Of a stretch of 64,000 nt of DNA, positions 23,630 to 35,780 are shown piece by piece. The stretch's first letter is position 1; every line of letters begins with the position of its first letter. Both the position numbers and the translations under genes were made by a program. The DNA is taken from contig CP137685.1 in the NCBI GenBank assembly GCA_037976565.1, positions 26,910,327 through 26,974,326 of the forward strand, written 5' to 3'. The stretch comes from Mesocentrotus franciscanus. Taxonomy: Eukaryota > Echinodermata > Echinoidea > Camarodonta > Strongylocentrotidae. The notes beneath the pieces were generated by a model, which did no database searches, was not told the DNA's origin, and worked only from the letters and a program-made list of their open reading frames with translations.

Positions 23630-24110
23630 CCTCTCTAACTCCTTGGACTTATTCCATGCAGTATTTTAAATTGGAACTCCCTTAATCGGCTATCTAATGT
23701 ACCTTGTCTTGGTCTCTTAAAAACATTTTCAATGTCTATATAAGAAAAAAATATGTTTATCTTTTAGTCTTTCAAAAATATTTGGCGTTACTAATTTCTG
23801 TTTAAGAAATTCTGTGTAGATTTTCTTTGATACAATATCATTTATTGATAAAATATTTTTTCCCAGTACACGCGCAATTCCTTGTACATCATGAACCGTA
23901 TCACTGTCTTTTCTCATATTTCTTTTCCAGCTAACTGGAAGTGTTTCATTCATTTTCTGTATCATTTTAAAGTCATTTATATTCAATCCCAACTGTTAGA
24001 AATATGCAAACGATCTTAAGTTTCCATTTTGGTATATAATGTTTTATATAGCATTCCTAATCGATTCAGTACCTGATCTCTTTATGTACCAAACTAATGG
24101 ACTTATTGTG
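23630..24110 (-). pseudogene. LINE ORF2 C-terminal remnant, L1/Tx1-like
   Basis: Translated on the minus strand, 24070-23730 gives LGLNINDFKMIQKMNETLPV and a stretch ending TEFLKQKLVTPNIFERLKDK. After a one-base frame change in a T run near 23745, it continues IENVFKRPRQGTLDSRLREF then QFKILHGI. The layout, NINDF block, short helical linker, then T.D.RLREFQFKILHGI, is that of the region after the reverse transcriptase in L1/Tx1-type non-LTR retrotransposons. Stops upstream (near 24005 and 24060) and the frameshift show it is dead. The endonuclease and polymerase parts are missing, so it is a 5'-truncated insertion. Confidence 0.75.
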
Positions 24111-25484
24111 CAACTATCGGATTTTTCATGGAGCATGTGGAATAGTTAGACCAAACGTTTCAAAATTTTAAGTGCAAAGCATATCTATAAAGATGAAAGC
24201 AGGGTTAGCATGTACCTAATCAAGACCCGAAAATTGGTAATTTAAAAAGCGTTTGTGTTGCACAAAGCAATCCTTCTGCTCATTTGTTCGTATCAGTTTG
24301 TGCCGATTGCCACATGTGGCAAGCAGGTTACTGCGTCAATGTCACTTTTGGAAAATGAAAGGTTAGTAAATGTATTTATTTATGTATTTTATTTTATTTG
24401 GGGGGAGAGGGCATTAGTTTTGATACCATGATGCAATATATCTCCATTTGACTTCATGATTTGTGCTTTATACAGCATGCTAAATCAACATTCGTATAAT
24501 GTTTCATTCCAAAATTACCATATTCCGCCTCTGATAAAAAAAAATGAAACACGCATGTAATAAATAAATAGGTTCCCATGGCAACGCTACATAGAACACA
24601 AATAAGCTGCGAAGGATAACAACCAAGTCTAGAGTCTGCATATCAAAGACAAACTTCAGGAACCCACTCTGAAACGACGCCGAAGTAAATTACTAATATC
24701 TAGAAGAAGTAATTGCCAATCTACTTAGGAATGACCTGTCCAAGTCGCAGACTCGTATATCAGAGCTAGGAAGAAATATTGCCTCCAAATTGAAAAATCC
24801 AACATTCAATTTTGGCCAGTCGTGTATCTCATAACGAGTTCTTATCATCATTTAAGGTATTCTTCGAATGCGTGAGTGATTTGCCATCTCGAAATGATGA
24901 ATGCATTTCTTACTTCTATCTGTAATGGGCCATACACGTTTATTTTCTAAAAAGAATAATCCGCAGTTTCGTGGAAGTTCGTTGCCGATAATGAGGTCAA
25001 CTTTATCATTAACAAATATGAACATCTTGAATTATGATGAAATATAATTGATATTATTCTGCGGGCGGTAAGTAATTAGGTGTCTTGTAGAGTGCCGTTG
25101 GGTCATTAGTATTTCCACCTAAGGAATTATGATAATATATGAGGACATTTATTTATTCATTAAGGTTATTCAATCTGATTAAGGGTAGTGACTAATACAT
25201 TATCTTACGTCGATAAATATGTGATATATGACAGCATTTCAAATCATCTTTAATGTATACAAATGTCATCACCCTGTCAAACGACGCTCTAGAACTGTAT
25301 AATATAAGGGTTTCAAATCCACTTTGTAAACCTAGTTATGTAAACTGTTAGAAATATGCGATAAGTTGACAATACGACATGATTGGGATTTTGTTTGTGT
25401 GTGTGACTAACATCCCTACAGATTTTGGTCTCATATCTATACACTTGATTGGTACATATTTATACAGTCATTTTCGATAAGTCA
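24111..25484. other. No gene seen
   Basis: AT-rich. No exon, RNA gene or known repeat recognised. Confidence 0.5.
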
Positions 25485-25790
25485 CTTTCTCTTTCTCTGT
25501 CTCTTTCTCTCTTTCTCTCTCTTTCTCTCTCTCTGCCTTTCTCCCTATTTCTTTCTCTCTCTCTTTCTCTATTTCTTTCTTTCTCTCTCTCTCTCTCACT
25601 CTGTCTCTCTCTCTCTCTCTCTCGTTTCCCCTTTCTCTCTCTCTCTCTCTCTATCTCTCTCTATCCCCCCTCTCTCTCTCTCTCTCCCTCTCTCTCCCTC
25701 TCTCTCTCTTTTTCTCTATCTCTCACCATCTCTCCTCCTCTTCTCTATCCTCCCTCTCTCTCTCTATCTCCTTCTTGCACTTTTTCCATC
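25485..25790. repeat. (CT)n-rich tract, about 300 bp
   Basis: CT with scattered T, C, A and G interruptions. The long Ser/Leu frames over it are artefacts. Confidence 0.95.
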
Positions 25791-26347
25791 CTTCCTTCCG
25801 ATTTCTTTCCCCTTTCTATTTATCTCTCATCCTTCCCTACTTCCTCCGCCATTATATTCTTTCCTTTCGCATTAGCCATCCGTGTCCTACAGACTGAATA
25901 TTGAATTCTGCCTTTCTCAGTACACGATACTCTATATCTAGCCCCATCAATATCTCTGTCAAAATCTTTTTCCCTACCTCATTTCAGTGTCCCGTCTCGT
26001 TCGCCCTCCTCGACCCCTGTTCCTCTTCCATTTTGTCGTTTTGTCTTTTTTTCCCCTGTTCATCTCAATCTCATTCTCTTTCTTTCTCCGTGTATCAGTC
26101 TCATTCTTTGAACCACCCTCCATTCCATTGTCATTTCCGCGCATTTATTCCTCTGAGGATATATTTTTCGTTCACTTGACTTTTTTCTCCATTTTCTTAA
26201 GATTGCCTATACAGTCTTCACCTCAATATTCTCGTTACTTTCAGTATGAAAGTGTCTCTTCCCCCCCCCCTCACTTCACCCCTCCCTCTCTGTTCTATTT
26301 ATATTTCTATACCTCACTTTACATTATCTAGTTCTCATTATCTCGTT
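25791..26347. other. Pyrimidine-rich, no gene
   Basis: Continuation of the T/C bias without periodicity; C run at 26262-26271. Confidence 0.6.
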
Positions 26348-26542
26348 GGCTTAATTCATCTTTCTCGATTATTACCTCCGTAACCCATTATCTATCCATT
26401 TATCAGTCATTGATTCTACTTTCTGCTATTATTTACCTTGAGGCGTCCTTACCTCTCTCTCTCTGTTGCTCTTTCCCCCTCTCTCTCTCTCTTTCTGTTT
26501 CTATCTCTCTCTCTCTCCTCTCTGTCTTTCTCTGTCTCTCCC

Positions 26543-26633
<91 letters not shown>

Positions 26634-26737
26634 ATGGCTTAATTCATCTTTCTCGATTATTACCTTCGTAACCCATTATCTATCCATTTATCAGTCATTG
26701 ATTCTACTTTCTGCTATTATTTACCCTGAGGCGTCCT

Positions 26738-26814
<77 letters not shown>

Positions 26815-26815
26815 T
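26348..26815. repeat. Recent tandem duplication with (CT)n(TA)n
   Basis: About 112 bases starting GGCTTAATTCATCTTTCTCG occur at 26348 and again at 26636, offset 288, with only two or so mismatches. Each copy is followed by (CT)n and then (TA)n (26583-26627 and 26779-26811). Confidence 0.95.
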
Positions 26816-27846
26816 TCTTGTTAACTCTTTATCTGTCATCCCTCCCTATCTCCCATCTCTGATTCCTTCTCTGATTCCTTCTCTTTGTCCCTTTACCCAA
26901 TATCTCATTTTAATATTTTCGAACTCAGCTGTGAATATGTCTATTCTGATTATTCATTTTCAGATCAAATTTGTTTTCCCCCCATCCTCTCCCCATCCCT
27001 ACCCATTTTTCTCAATCTCTGTCGTGGTGCCTGTTTCTCATTCTCTATCTCTGTCTCTCCTCGTCCCTTTATCTATCCATCTCCCTCCTTTTCTCTCAGA
27101 GGAGAGTTTGTCTGTTTTTCTTCCATTTTTGTAAACATATATTATCTATGCAGCTATCCATCAACCAATATCTCTCTATCTCTCCATCTATCGTTTTAGA
27201 TTTCTCTTTTTATCTCTTTCAGAGCGTCACCTGCAATCTCCTTCTTTCAAGTAGGGTATACCGTTACCTTTAAGCGTCTGAATGGCGTCTTCCCTTATTA
27301 ACCTTATTCTGTTCCGCCATGTCTTCCCCCCAACCTGTCCCGCTTGCTAGCCTAGACCGATATGCCAATTGCGCTGGGCTTTTCCTGTTCAGACATGCAT
27401 CCACAACGAGGGACGTTCTTCTCAAATTGCTTACAGCATTTGCATGTTATTGAACGTTGGTCTAGGCTTAAAGGGTCACATGTTTGTAGGTGAATATTGG
27501 CTTTCAGAGGCAGGTGGGCGTTAGCCCTGTGTACACTTGTGTCAATTAACGCCATTCTGGTTCTCAGCAAACGGATTACACTCCTTCCTGACCCGACCTT
27601 TATGTAGAAAGAGATCTGTTCGTGGAGTATTGAATCGATGCATCATGTAATGCAATAATAGCAATTTATTATCTTTCAAATTCAAAATGACTTTCTTTAT
27701 TGGATGATCGTGTAGTCCTGCTTCTAGCTGACCAGTCAAAATTGAGTTCACGCACACGGCCACCTTTTCCTATCCATTTTCCACTCCCAGGTGAAGAGTG
27801 TATGTCTTGTCGATTGGTAGTTGTACTACCGTTTTGTAATGATTGA
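26816..27846. other. No gene seen
   Basis: Pyrimidine-rich to about 27300. 27352-27570 has a Cys-containing minus-strand frame without splice signals or known domain. GCCTAGACC (27350) and GGTCTAGGC (about 27460) face each other. Confidence 0.45.
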
Positions 27847-27935
27847 TAATAATAATAATAAGGGGATCGAACCCACGGCCTACTCATATATTTGCAGTCA
27901 AGACGGTGATTAAACAATCCGATAACGACACCTCT
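27847..27935 (-). mobile_element. Short tRNA-derived SINE
   Basis: The minus strand reads GGTGTCGTTATCGGATTG (A-box region), a putative anticodon arm, then GTGGGTTCGATCCCC with a perfect B box (27863-27873), followed at once by (TTA)n. The head is 70-75 bases long, as for a tRNA, and the ATT tail matches the other SINEs here. It could also be the 5'-complete, 3'-short form of a longer family. Confidence 0.7.
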
Positions 27936-28888
27936 CCTGTAGATTCTGATTCCTATTATGTTAATTCTATGGAAAGAAAGTTGGCATAGCATCAAAGCGT
28001 CAAGCGAGCTGCCCACGCAATGTAAATAACTATAACGTGATAGGTTTCCAAGTCCTGTATTCTAGACTCTCTGCAACGGCATTAAGCAAATAATCTAAAA
28101 GCTGTTTCACATTTTGTTCGCTGTTAGCATGAGGACATGGAAATATGACACCATTTCTTCGGTACTGTTGCTTTCGCTTAAATTATCAAGCACTTCACTT
28201 GCACGATGGATCAACATCTAGGGGTATATGATCACTGTCGTAGCGGAGGGGGCAGGGGCGCCCGTATGTCACCACCACCCCTCAACACTTAGATGTTCAG
28301 ATAATGCTATTAATTTTATAACAGTAATTATAATTATCAAAGTTGTTCATTTCATCGTGATGATGATGCATATATTCTGGAGGTATAGCCCTATATTGAA
28401 AATGAGCAGACCGCCTCCCCCCCCCCCCGCCCGCTTCTGAACACTTGAATTTGCAATGAAGATATACACGTATTATTATCCCGAGTGTTAAAACGTGAAA
28501 TTGATCATTGATTGTGTAACTTAAATGTGTAAGTTCGTCGTCCTCGTGCAAGTAAGAAATAATATGGTTTTAAACTCAACGTCATTCCTGTAAAACGCCT
28601 AAGCGATAAACGCTCGAGAGAAAACAGAAAGGAAATTAATGTTTATTGAACACTAAACAGGCACATTTGAAAATGAGTTTTAACGAGTTGCAATTACAGA
28701 ATGTACTTTTTATCTGACGTACATGCCCAACAGTTCGATATATTATTTTGATACATAATACATGCCCACTTACGGCTAACTTATTTGCATTTCAATAGCA
28801 CATCCCATGTAAGTGCAAAAACATGAATACGCTGGAAGTGATTAGAGATATAAATGTTATTTCAATATACCCATATGTAACAAGTGCC
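27936..28888. other. No gene seen
   Basis: AT-rich; C run at 28419-28429. Nothing recognised. Confidence 0.5.
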
Positions 28889-29008
28889 TCACCAATTACC
28901 CGCTTTAGAGTGAGTCCATACAGAGACATTTTCCTGATTTAAACAGACCTCGCCTGAAATTGAATGACGTCGTGTGATATCTCTCATATTGTGTATCTTA
29001 CACCTCCA

Positions 29009-29117
29009 GTCACACCAGCGAGACTGACAAAAGACCGAGCAAAAACTTACATTACCCCCAAATGACCAAGAATCGGTCTTTTTGGTATCGGTGTGGAGTC
29101 GTTCTGCCGGTGTGACT
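29009..29117. repeat. Imperfect inverted repeat
   Basis: AGTCACACCAGCG and AAAAGACCG at the left face CGGTCTTTTT and CCGGTGTGACT at the right. A second facing pair, GTATGGAC and GTCCATAC with longer flanking similarity, lies at 29158-29246. Confidence 0.65.
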
Positions 29118-29563
29118 AAGGTATTGGTATTAGCAGGGAGTTGAGACACCTCCCTGGTATTAGCTATCTTACATCGTATGGACAAATACTTGCCATCAAA
29201 ATGTGCTGTCCATACGGGATAAGGTATACAGTACCAGCGAACTATACTCGCCTTATGTGGTATCGTACATTATAGACCATGTAGACAGTTTAATATGACA
29301 TTAAAAACAGTGGTCTCATCTATGCCCGTAAATGATAAGACGTCCCGAATTGCCAGTAAACGCATTGGGAGATGTAACACTGTGTGGACGTAAAACACCA
29401 TCGCATTTCGGTCTCCATACGGTGTGAGAATTTCCGTCGAGCTAACAAATGTATCGCTAGTTATTATACCATATTGACCGCAAAAGTGCTCTTGATCCGT
29501 AACCCTTACTTCACATACGACGCGGTAACCACCGCAAAAAAATGAAAGGCAACTGCGCGAAAC

Positions 29564-29660
29564 AAAGGTCCTATGCGTATCTACTGAGCTCTGAGTTGTA
29601 AGATAACGACATGTGACGCGTATTGCACTTATCATCATCATAAATAGAACCACCGCGTCA
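29564..29660 (+). repeat. Dispersed repeat, partner of 6855-6960
   Basis: Contains GGTCCTATGCGTATCTACTG and AGCTCTGAGTTGTAAGATAA in the same order as the 6855 copy. It overlaps the minus-strand open frame, which suggests that frame belongs to a dispersed element rather than to a host gene. Confidence 0.5.
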
Positions 29661-30769
29661 TTTCTGATTGAGGCCTGCGGCGTTATGTACGATGACTGCG
29701 TCAGAGACTGGCACGATTTTTGACGCGCAGTGAGAAAGTGATTGAAGTTGTTGAAGAAAAAAAATGAACAGTGCAAATTTTGCCACGAATCATGAACTTA
29801 CAGGCAAATTGCTTATACCGGTCAAATGAGCACATGTAATAAACGCGAGCAAAATAACGCCTCGTGTGCAACAGGCAATACGGTTGTACGCGCTGTGAGA
29901 TCTCTCAGCAAATCTGATTCTTCTACTGAAGATTATACTGCTATATGGACGTACTCGTCGTTGATATTAAAGAATGAGTTATGCCAATGGTGAAATCTAC
30001 TAACACAACTCCGAACGCCACCAGCGCTGATGAATCGTCGTCACGTAAGATAACTTTCAGACTCAAGGGCACTCATAAATGTATCTCCTGGAACTGGTGT
30101 GGAAAATGCATTTCAGTCCTCGGCGAACTGTGTGCATAAACACACCAGAGGCAGGCATGGAGCGAGAGGGCCGCCAAGGGGATGGGGTTCCGAGTAAGAC
30201 ATAAATGTACTGCCTGTATGGTATGGCGGTTGTAATGATATTGGCAATTAATGTCAACCCTTCTAGATGTTTTTTCATGGGAGGGGAAATTGTGTCTAGC
30301 AGGTTAGTCGGGGTGGAAACCCTCGGCGATTTATTCACACTTCTGAAAGGACGGCCAGTGGCATATAAGAATTAAAGGTTATGAGGGTCTTGTGATTGTT
30401 GTTCCTAACTTTCCTAAGAAAACAACTGACTTCTGTTATTTAGTTAAGAAAACGTAACGGTTTTACAATTGAGGAAGAGATTCGACTATGAAGCATTATT
30501 GGAATTATTACAGATGCTTTTTCGGAAGAAATGTTAGCGCTGGAGAGTCCAATTTATAATAAAGCCTGACACGGTGTGTGACATTAAGCTCAGAGGCAAG
30601 TCCGTTGAATTAAAGGCACAAACAAAAATAGAATAGTTCTTACCCTCAGGCTAGCTGTGCCGCCGCTTTGAATAAGTCAGTGGGACGGTGAAGTGGTGAA
30701 CCTTTTTTTTGCCCGCTCTACAAATTAATTTTACATCAAGCATGAGTGTGGCAGACACTTGAACACACG

Positions 30770-30940
30770 TGGTAGAGTAGTTTTTACCGGTTCGCACCTT
30801 CAGTCGTATGACGTACATGAATCCATCGTTGCCTGTGAATGACATCACCGACTAATGTGTTTTGAGGCCCGCGCGGTTGTTCGTTGCTTCTATGGTGGCG
30901 GTAATGCCATCGGCAAAGGGGAAAATGGAATTCTATTAAC
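30770..30940 (-). pseudogene. Exon-like frame with one internal TAG
   Basis: After a possible acceptor ending GGGTTAATAG, the minus strand reads FADGITATIEATNNRAGLKT, H, stop, then SVMSFTGNDGFMYVIRLKVR and T before GTAAAA, a plausible donor. VMSFTGND resembles VLSFTGID in the frame at 29.3 kb, so both may be repeats of one domain. The in-frame TAG argues for decay. The beta-strand-like alternation would suit an extracellular domain, but no family is assigned. Confidence 0.25.
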
Positions 30941-32234
30941 CCAAGGAGAATGATATTATAGAATAGGTATAAGGACAATATGATGGCAATTTGATGGTTT
31001 ATTAAAAATGCATTATGTTGAATTACCTTTCATTATTTCAACACGTGTTTTTCTGATAAGAGTGTTGACATTGTGCGCTTTTTTAATCTTTTATCCTAGT
31101 CAATTGGGGGATCAGCAATAACAACAACAAGAACATTATATGGGCTGTTAAACAGAGGCAAATGTCAGTCACTAAGTTGTCTTAGGAATTTGATCAAACA
31201 ATTAGATAATCTATGTGTACTTATACAGAGGCAGTTTGTCAGAGAGACTTATATCGTCATTTTAAATATTTAAAAAACAGTGCATCAAAATCCTTTCAGT
31301 TCATGTGGTGTACGTATTCACCAGGCCAACTCACATGAAGTGCAAAAGAATATCAGTCGCTCGAACTAGGGATTTTGTTCTAATTCATTTCCTCGAAAGT
31401 CGTTATTCATATGTTGGAATTACATCTAAGTTTACACCATCAGGTATTTGATGTATGAATTTTGAAAGGTTATAACCTTTACGATAACGTGAACTTCTGA
31501 GAATCTGCGTTACGTAATGTTGGAAAAGAATGTCTATGTGTATAATACATAACACATCGTCTCATGATGATCCACTGCTTCATAATAATTATATTATGTG
31601 TACGGTGAAAAAACAAAAGTCTGCAACACGACTGCAACGTCTCTGTTTAGTTTGTCCATTTGATTTCGTTTTGTCCCTGTACGATAAGCATGCGTCTATG
31701 TGTCTCTTGCAATAATTCAACTTTCTCTTCCAAGAAGCTAAAAACACATTATGGAAATAATTGCAAATTGCTTTCAGCATTTTGATCAAATTTATTAAGG
31801 TGATGGGGTATACCTCCCGGAGCCACAATTTTACACTGACATTACCCTGTAGGGATCCAGGCAATATACTGCCATAATACTGTAAACTATATCTGCCAAC
31901 GTCAAAATATTGCGACTGATTTATAGTGAATAATATGAGTAAACTGAAATTTATGGCATGGATTTTCTGCTAGTATATCTCCCCCATGGGGGCGATATTA
32001 CCCGGTGGCATTACCACAAATGTGTATCGATATCGTCAGGCAGCAATACACTTGACTTTGAGAAACAGATTTAGAGCCAATTTAGAGATTGGAATCTTGT
32101 GCGTGGGTTTCTTTGGAATATCGTCAGTCGATTGGCATGTCGGTGAGGTTATTTGGCAGTTTGGTTTATGTAAATTCATAATTTTTTCAGCATCTCTCGA
32201 TGTCTCCCTTTGCTCCACTACCTTTCTATTATAT
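30941..32234. other. No gene seen
   Basis: AT-rich, no feature recognised. Short overlapping frames at 31530-31864 lack coding character. Confidence 0.5.
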
Positions 32235-32263
32235 ACCCTTCGCTCTCGCTCTCTCTCTCTTTC

Positions 32264-32333
<70 letters not shown>

Positions 32334-32409
32334 CTCCCTCTCTCTCTCTCTCTCTATCGATTTCCCTGGCAACCCCTTTCTCACCCCTTTTTCATCTAGT
32401 ATATACTTA

Positions 32410-32458
<49 letters not shown>

Positions 32459-32462
32459 CCTC
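32235..32462. repeat. (CT)n tracts
   Basis: Two long nearly pure (CT)n blocks (32240-32355, 32414-32456) split by a short unique piece. Confidence 0.95.
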
Positions 32463-33580
32463 TTTTTTTTCTCTTCTCTGTTGCGAAATTCGCAATCTAA
32501 GAAAGCTCGATCATCACATAGACCAATTGAAAAGACTTGCTGAGACCTGAACAGTCCCCCACCCTTTCCCCCAATTCCCAGAGTAGTTATTGCAACTATA
32601 TTCTGACATACTTGCTATTCAATCCCCCCAAAAGTAGTAGCAGCAAAATTAATTTATTTGAATGTAAGTCCTTACTATACAGTATACCACTCTCCGTCCC
32701 CCGCCCATCCCACAAACAAACTACAACGGCGCTCTATGGTGTATCCGAATCATTTAGCTTTTTTGTAGGGGTAACGAAATGCAATATGCTCATACCAATG
32801 TTTTAAGCAATACGTACGACAAACATGATAACTTCTCACCTCGCGAACTTTTTTGTTTATTCCGCACAAGGCTAAAAGTAATTTTGACAATAATGTCATT
32901 GTTAGAAGTAGGGGAATTGATACCTAGATTTTGCCCAGGCATTGTCAGGTTACTGATGAATAATTCATAGCACTTTGGTTGGCTATAATGAACGTCATTA
33001 TATTCTAAAGTATAGAAATCCGTTATAAACGTGCCAAGCTTTTATTCTGTATTCACCAGCCGAAACCCATTAACAATATTGCATACAAATTACTTTGTGC
33101 AGGCCTTGGAAATGAGAGCTCGTTTGCTATGGTACGGGATTAGTAGGTGGGAGAAATAGATTCACGTGAATGAAAAGCTGAACGAAAATATAGAAGTGGG
33201 AGAGAGTTGTGTAGTAGGTTGAGGGTGAAGGAAAGGAGAGGGGCGGCCATGCCCCTGAAATTTTCAAAATTACGTGCACCAGCTGAGGGAAGCAAAAGAA
33301 AACAAGGTTAACATAGTATTGTAGCGATATACCGACACTGAGGCACACTGTGTGTTGACTATCTGTCTTCTGCAAGAATGTAGTCTTTATTTAGAGCACA
33401 AAAACTGTAAATGTGCCCATGTGATTAAAACTGTTCTAAAAATGTAGAATTTCTAGAAAGGTATTTCCAATATTACAACGTGTTTTTATCGAAAATGCAA
33501 ATTTCTATACAGCAAAACTCAACATCTTTTCCCCTTAAATTTCGAGGGAGATGCCCCCTTCCAGACCAGATATAATTATT
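32463..33580. other. No gene seen
   Basis: Mixed sequence, nothing recognised. Confidence 0.5.
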
Positions 33581-33720
33581 CAATTCAATTTTTAATTCAA
33601 TTTATTTTTCCATCTTTAAAAAAAGAACAAATATAACATAATATTAACACATTGTATTAAAATAATAATATAAACATAAAAATGGAGGGATACCCTTAAT
33701 AAGCAAGTTGCTTGTAAGAA
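33581..33720 (-). mobile_element. LINE 3' tail
   Basis: On the minus strand an AT-rich UTR-like segment runs into GATGGAAAAATAAATTGAAT and (AATTG)n at 33581-33605. It lies 3' of the LINE coding remnant at 34186-34775 in the same orientation, so it probably ends that element, with microsatellites grown in the UTR between. Confidence 0.6.
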
Positions 33721-33796
33721 CAGCAAAATTATACATGTATATAAATCAGGAAATTGTGATTACCTTAACGGCTACTATAAATAGACAGATTCATGT

Positions 33797-33831
<35 letters not shown>

Positions 33832-33960
33832 AACACGCACACACCCACACACCCTAACACACAAACACACACACATAACCATATGCAGACAGTTAAGAGA
33901 AAGAAGAAAGATGAGATAGAGAAAAATATCAGGGGAGAGAATACATAGAGAGAAAGAGGA

Positions 33961-33992
<32 letters not shown>

Positions 33993-34000
33993 GGGAGTCA
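33797..34000. repeat. (CA)n followed by (GA)n
   Basis: (CA)n with GC and AA interruptions at 33797-33875, then GA-rich to 34000 with pure (GA)n near 33966-33991. Confidence 0.95.
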
Positions 34001-34185
34001 GTATGGTAGAGGAAAATAATTAGAATGAGTCAGCATGGTGGATAAATAAATTCAGATGGTGAAAAGAAAAGAGAAAGAGAGAATTGTAGAAGAGAGAGCT
34101 TATGAGATATGAGAAGAAAATAAGAATTAATACATTTTATTAATCTACTTAGCATGCATTAATATTGGTAAGATATAATCTTTTT

Positions 34186-34775
34186 TTATATAGAGAATTT
34201 GAATTTTGAAAGATTTGAACTTTGCTGAATACTTTGATCAAGGCTGTTCCACAATTTAATATATTTTACACGAAATGACATTGAGGCCATGGAAGTGGAA
34301 ACCTTGGGTTGATGAAATAATCTATATTGACGAGTGTTGTAATTATGTACAGACGAATTAAGGGTGAACATATTATCAAATATTTTTGGTAAGGGTCCAA
34401 ATTAGTATTTATACATAAATATGAGAGAATTCATATAAAATTAATTCAAATATTGGTAAAATATTAATTTTCTTAAATAATGGCATACTCGGACAGTATA
34501 TGGGGATGACGAAATAAGTCTCATTGCTTTTTTTCTGAAGCATTATTAATCTAGAAAATGGCTTTTAAAAGTATGCCCCCATACTGAGTTACAGTATGTA
34601 AGGTGAGGCAAGACTAAGCTATGAGCTATGAGTATGTTTTGTGGTAATATAAATTTGAGCCTTGATATGATTCCTATACATTTTGATGCTTTGAACAAAT
34701 ACTACTAATACGTGGTTTTCAAGAGAGAAATTCATTGACTGTAATACCTTAAAATTATTAGAGGAAATATTAGAG
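34186..34775 (-). pseudogene. LINE reverse transcriptase C-terminus, CR1/Jockey-group-like
   Basis: Conceptual minus-strand reading finds, in order: an FKVL block; ISSICSKASKCIGIISRLKF; then ILPQN and LVLPHLTYCNSVWG; KKAMRLISSSPYTVR; PLFKKINILPIFEL; and, in the last 61 codons, VHNYNTRQYRLFHQPKVSTS ending with a WNSL block and FKFSI. The blocks L.LPHLTYC..VWG, LQKKA.R.I, PLFKKL.IL, HNYNTR and LWNSL...I are the usual C-terminal signature of non-LTR retrotransposon ORF2. TGA replaces the expected Trp near 34735, TAA-TAA occurs near 34560, and frameshifts separate the blocks. It is a dead, 5'-truncated insertion lacking the endonuclease and the catalytic polymerase motifs. Confidence 0.85.
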
Positions 34776-34975
34776 GAAACTGGCGCTTCTGCTACTAACG
34801 TGATTTACAGGAAGGATGGGAATGAGGGATTTTCAAAGAATTTTATATTACACTGGATGACTGTAATGAGAGAGAGGGGGTATGTGGGGGAGGGAGGAAG
34901 CATATAAAAACAGAGGCAGAAGGTAGGCAGAGGGTAGAGAAAGGTGGTGAAACAGATAGACATAGGGAGAGAGAG

Positions 34976-35006
<31 letters not shown>

Positions 35007-35380
35007 GAGAGAGAGCATACAGAGAGGGACATAGAAAGGAGAATGAATATGAAGGAGGAGAAAAGGGGAAATGTTAGACATGTTAGAACTATGATCACAG
35101 AGGGATGATAGCGCATACGGTGCAGAAATTTCCCATCGTTTCTTGCCATTCTTCAGCTGTCGTCTTTTTGCATTAACGACACCGGCACCCATCGGCCCTG
35201 TTTGAAGAGCCGTTCGTTCACCCTCTTCCATTCATGTTCCTCCCAAAATGGACCCTCAGGCTGGGAATCTCAACAACATGGATCATTTTCACATGTAATC
35301 ATTCCCACTGAGCCCTAACGACGACGGTCGTGTCAAGCGGGGCCGTCTATACCATGGGCGCGTTGCATACATGCGTCGAA
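34776..35380. repeat. Mixed sequence with (GA)n at 34965-35015
   Basis: GA-rich patches from 34865 to 35060. At 35231 the minus strand has an ATG opening a basic frame (EEGERTALQTGPMGAGVVNA) that runs into the (GA)n; coding potential is doubtful. Confidence 0.5.
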
Positions 35381-35390
35381 GTTTTCTTCT

Positions 35391-35421
<31 letters not shown>

Positions 35422-35670
35422 TTGTTTTTCTTCCTTCTTCTGCTTCTTTTTCTCATCTTCTTCTTATTCTTCATCATCTTCTTCTCCACCTTTTTCCCTT
35501 TCCTCTTCACCTTCTATTTCATCTTCATCATCCATTTCTTACTCTTCTTTTAATCCTGAACCATGTTGATGTTCTTGCTGTTGGGGTTCTTCTTCTTCTA
35601 CTATAACTTCTTCTATTTATCCTTCATCTTAATCTCGTTGTTGTTGTTGTTGGTGGTGTTGTTGTCTTCT
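35381..35670. repeat. (CTT)n/(CTTCTT)-rich tract, (TTG)n end
   Basis: TTC/CTT units with interruptions, ending in GTTGTTGTTGTTGTTGGTGG. Arg/Lys frames on the minus strand are artefacts. Confidence 0.95.
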
Positions 35671-35780
35671 TCGTCTTATTTGCCAATCTCAACCGGGATA
35701 AGGTAATTGAATACCAAGTAGGAAGAGATTCATTGTATGCTTGCACGTTTTAATATCATAATTATCTTGTCAATATTATC

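Larger units (their letters stand above)
28889..29776 (-). pseudogene. 296-codon frame with a single stop, unidentified
   Basis: One minus-strand frame runs from 29776 to 28889 and is broken only by TAA at 29272-29270. Random sequence of this composition should show many more stops. The translation is Cys-containing, with pieces such as VTDQEHFCGQYGIITSD, VRWYCIPYPVWTAHFDGKY and SFCSVFCQSRWCDWRCK; RCKIANTRE and RCKIHNMRD look like a weak internal repeat. A consensus donor AAT|GTAAGT occurs at 29050 on this strand. I recognise no family. Strong inverted repeats inside (29009-29117 and 29158-29246) leave open that it is a non-coding foldback element in which the absence of stops is partly fortuitous. 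Confidence 0.3.

Noticed and set aside
25449..25904. 151-codon Ser/Leu protein
   Set aside because: Direct translation of (CT)n; all three frames give the same type of string.
35371..35553. Leu/Phe-rich membrane protein
   Set aside because: Translation of (CTT)n.
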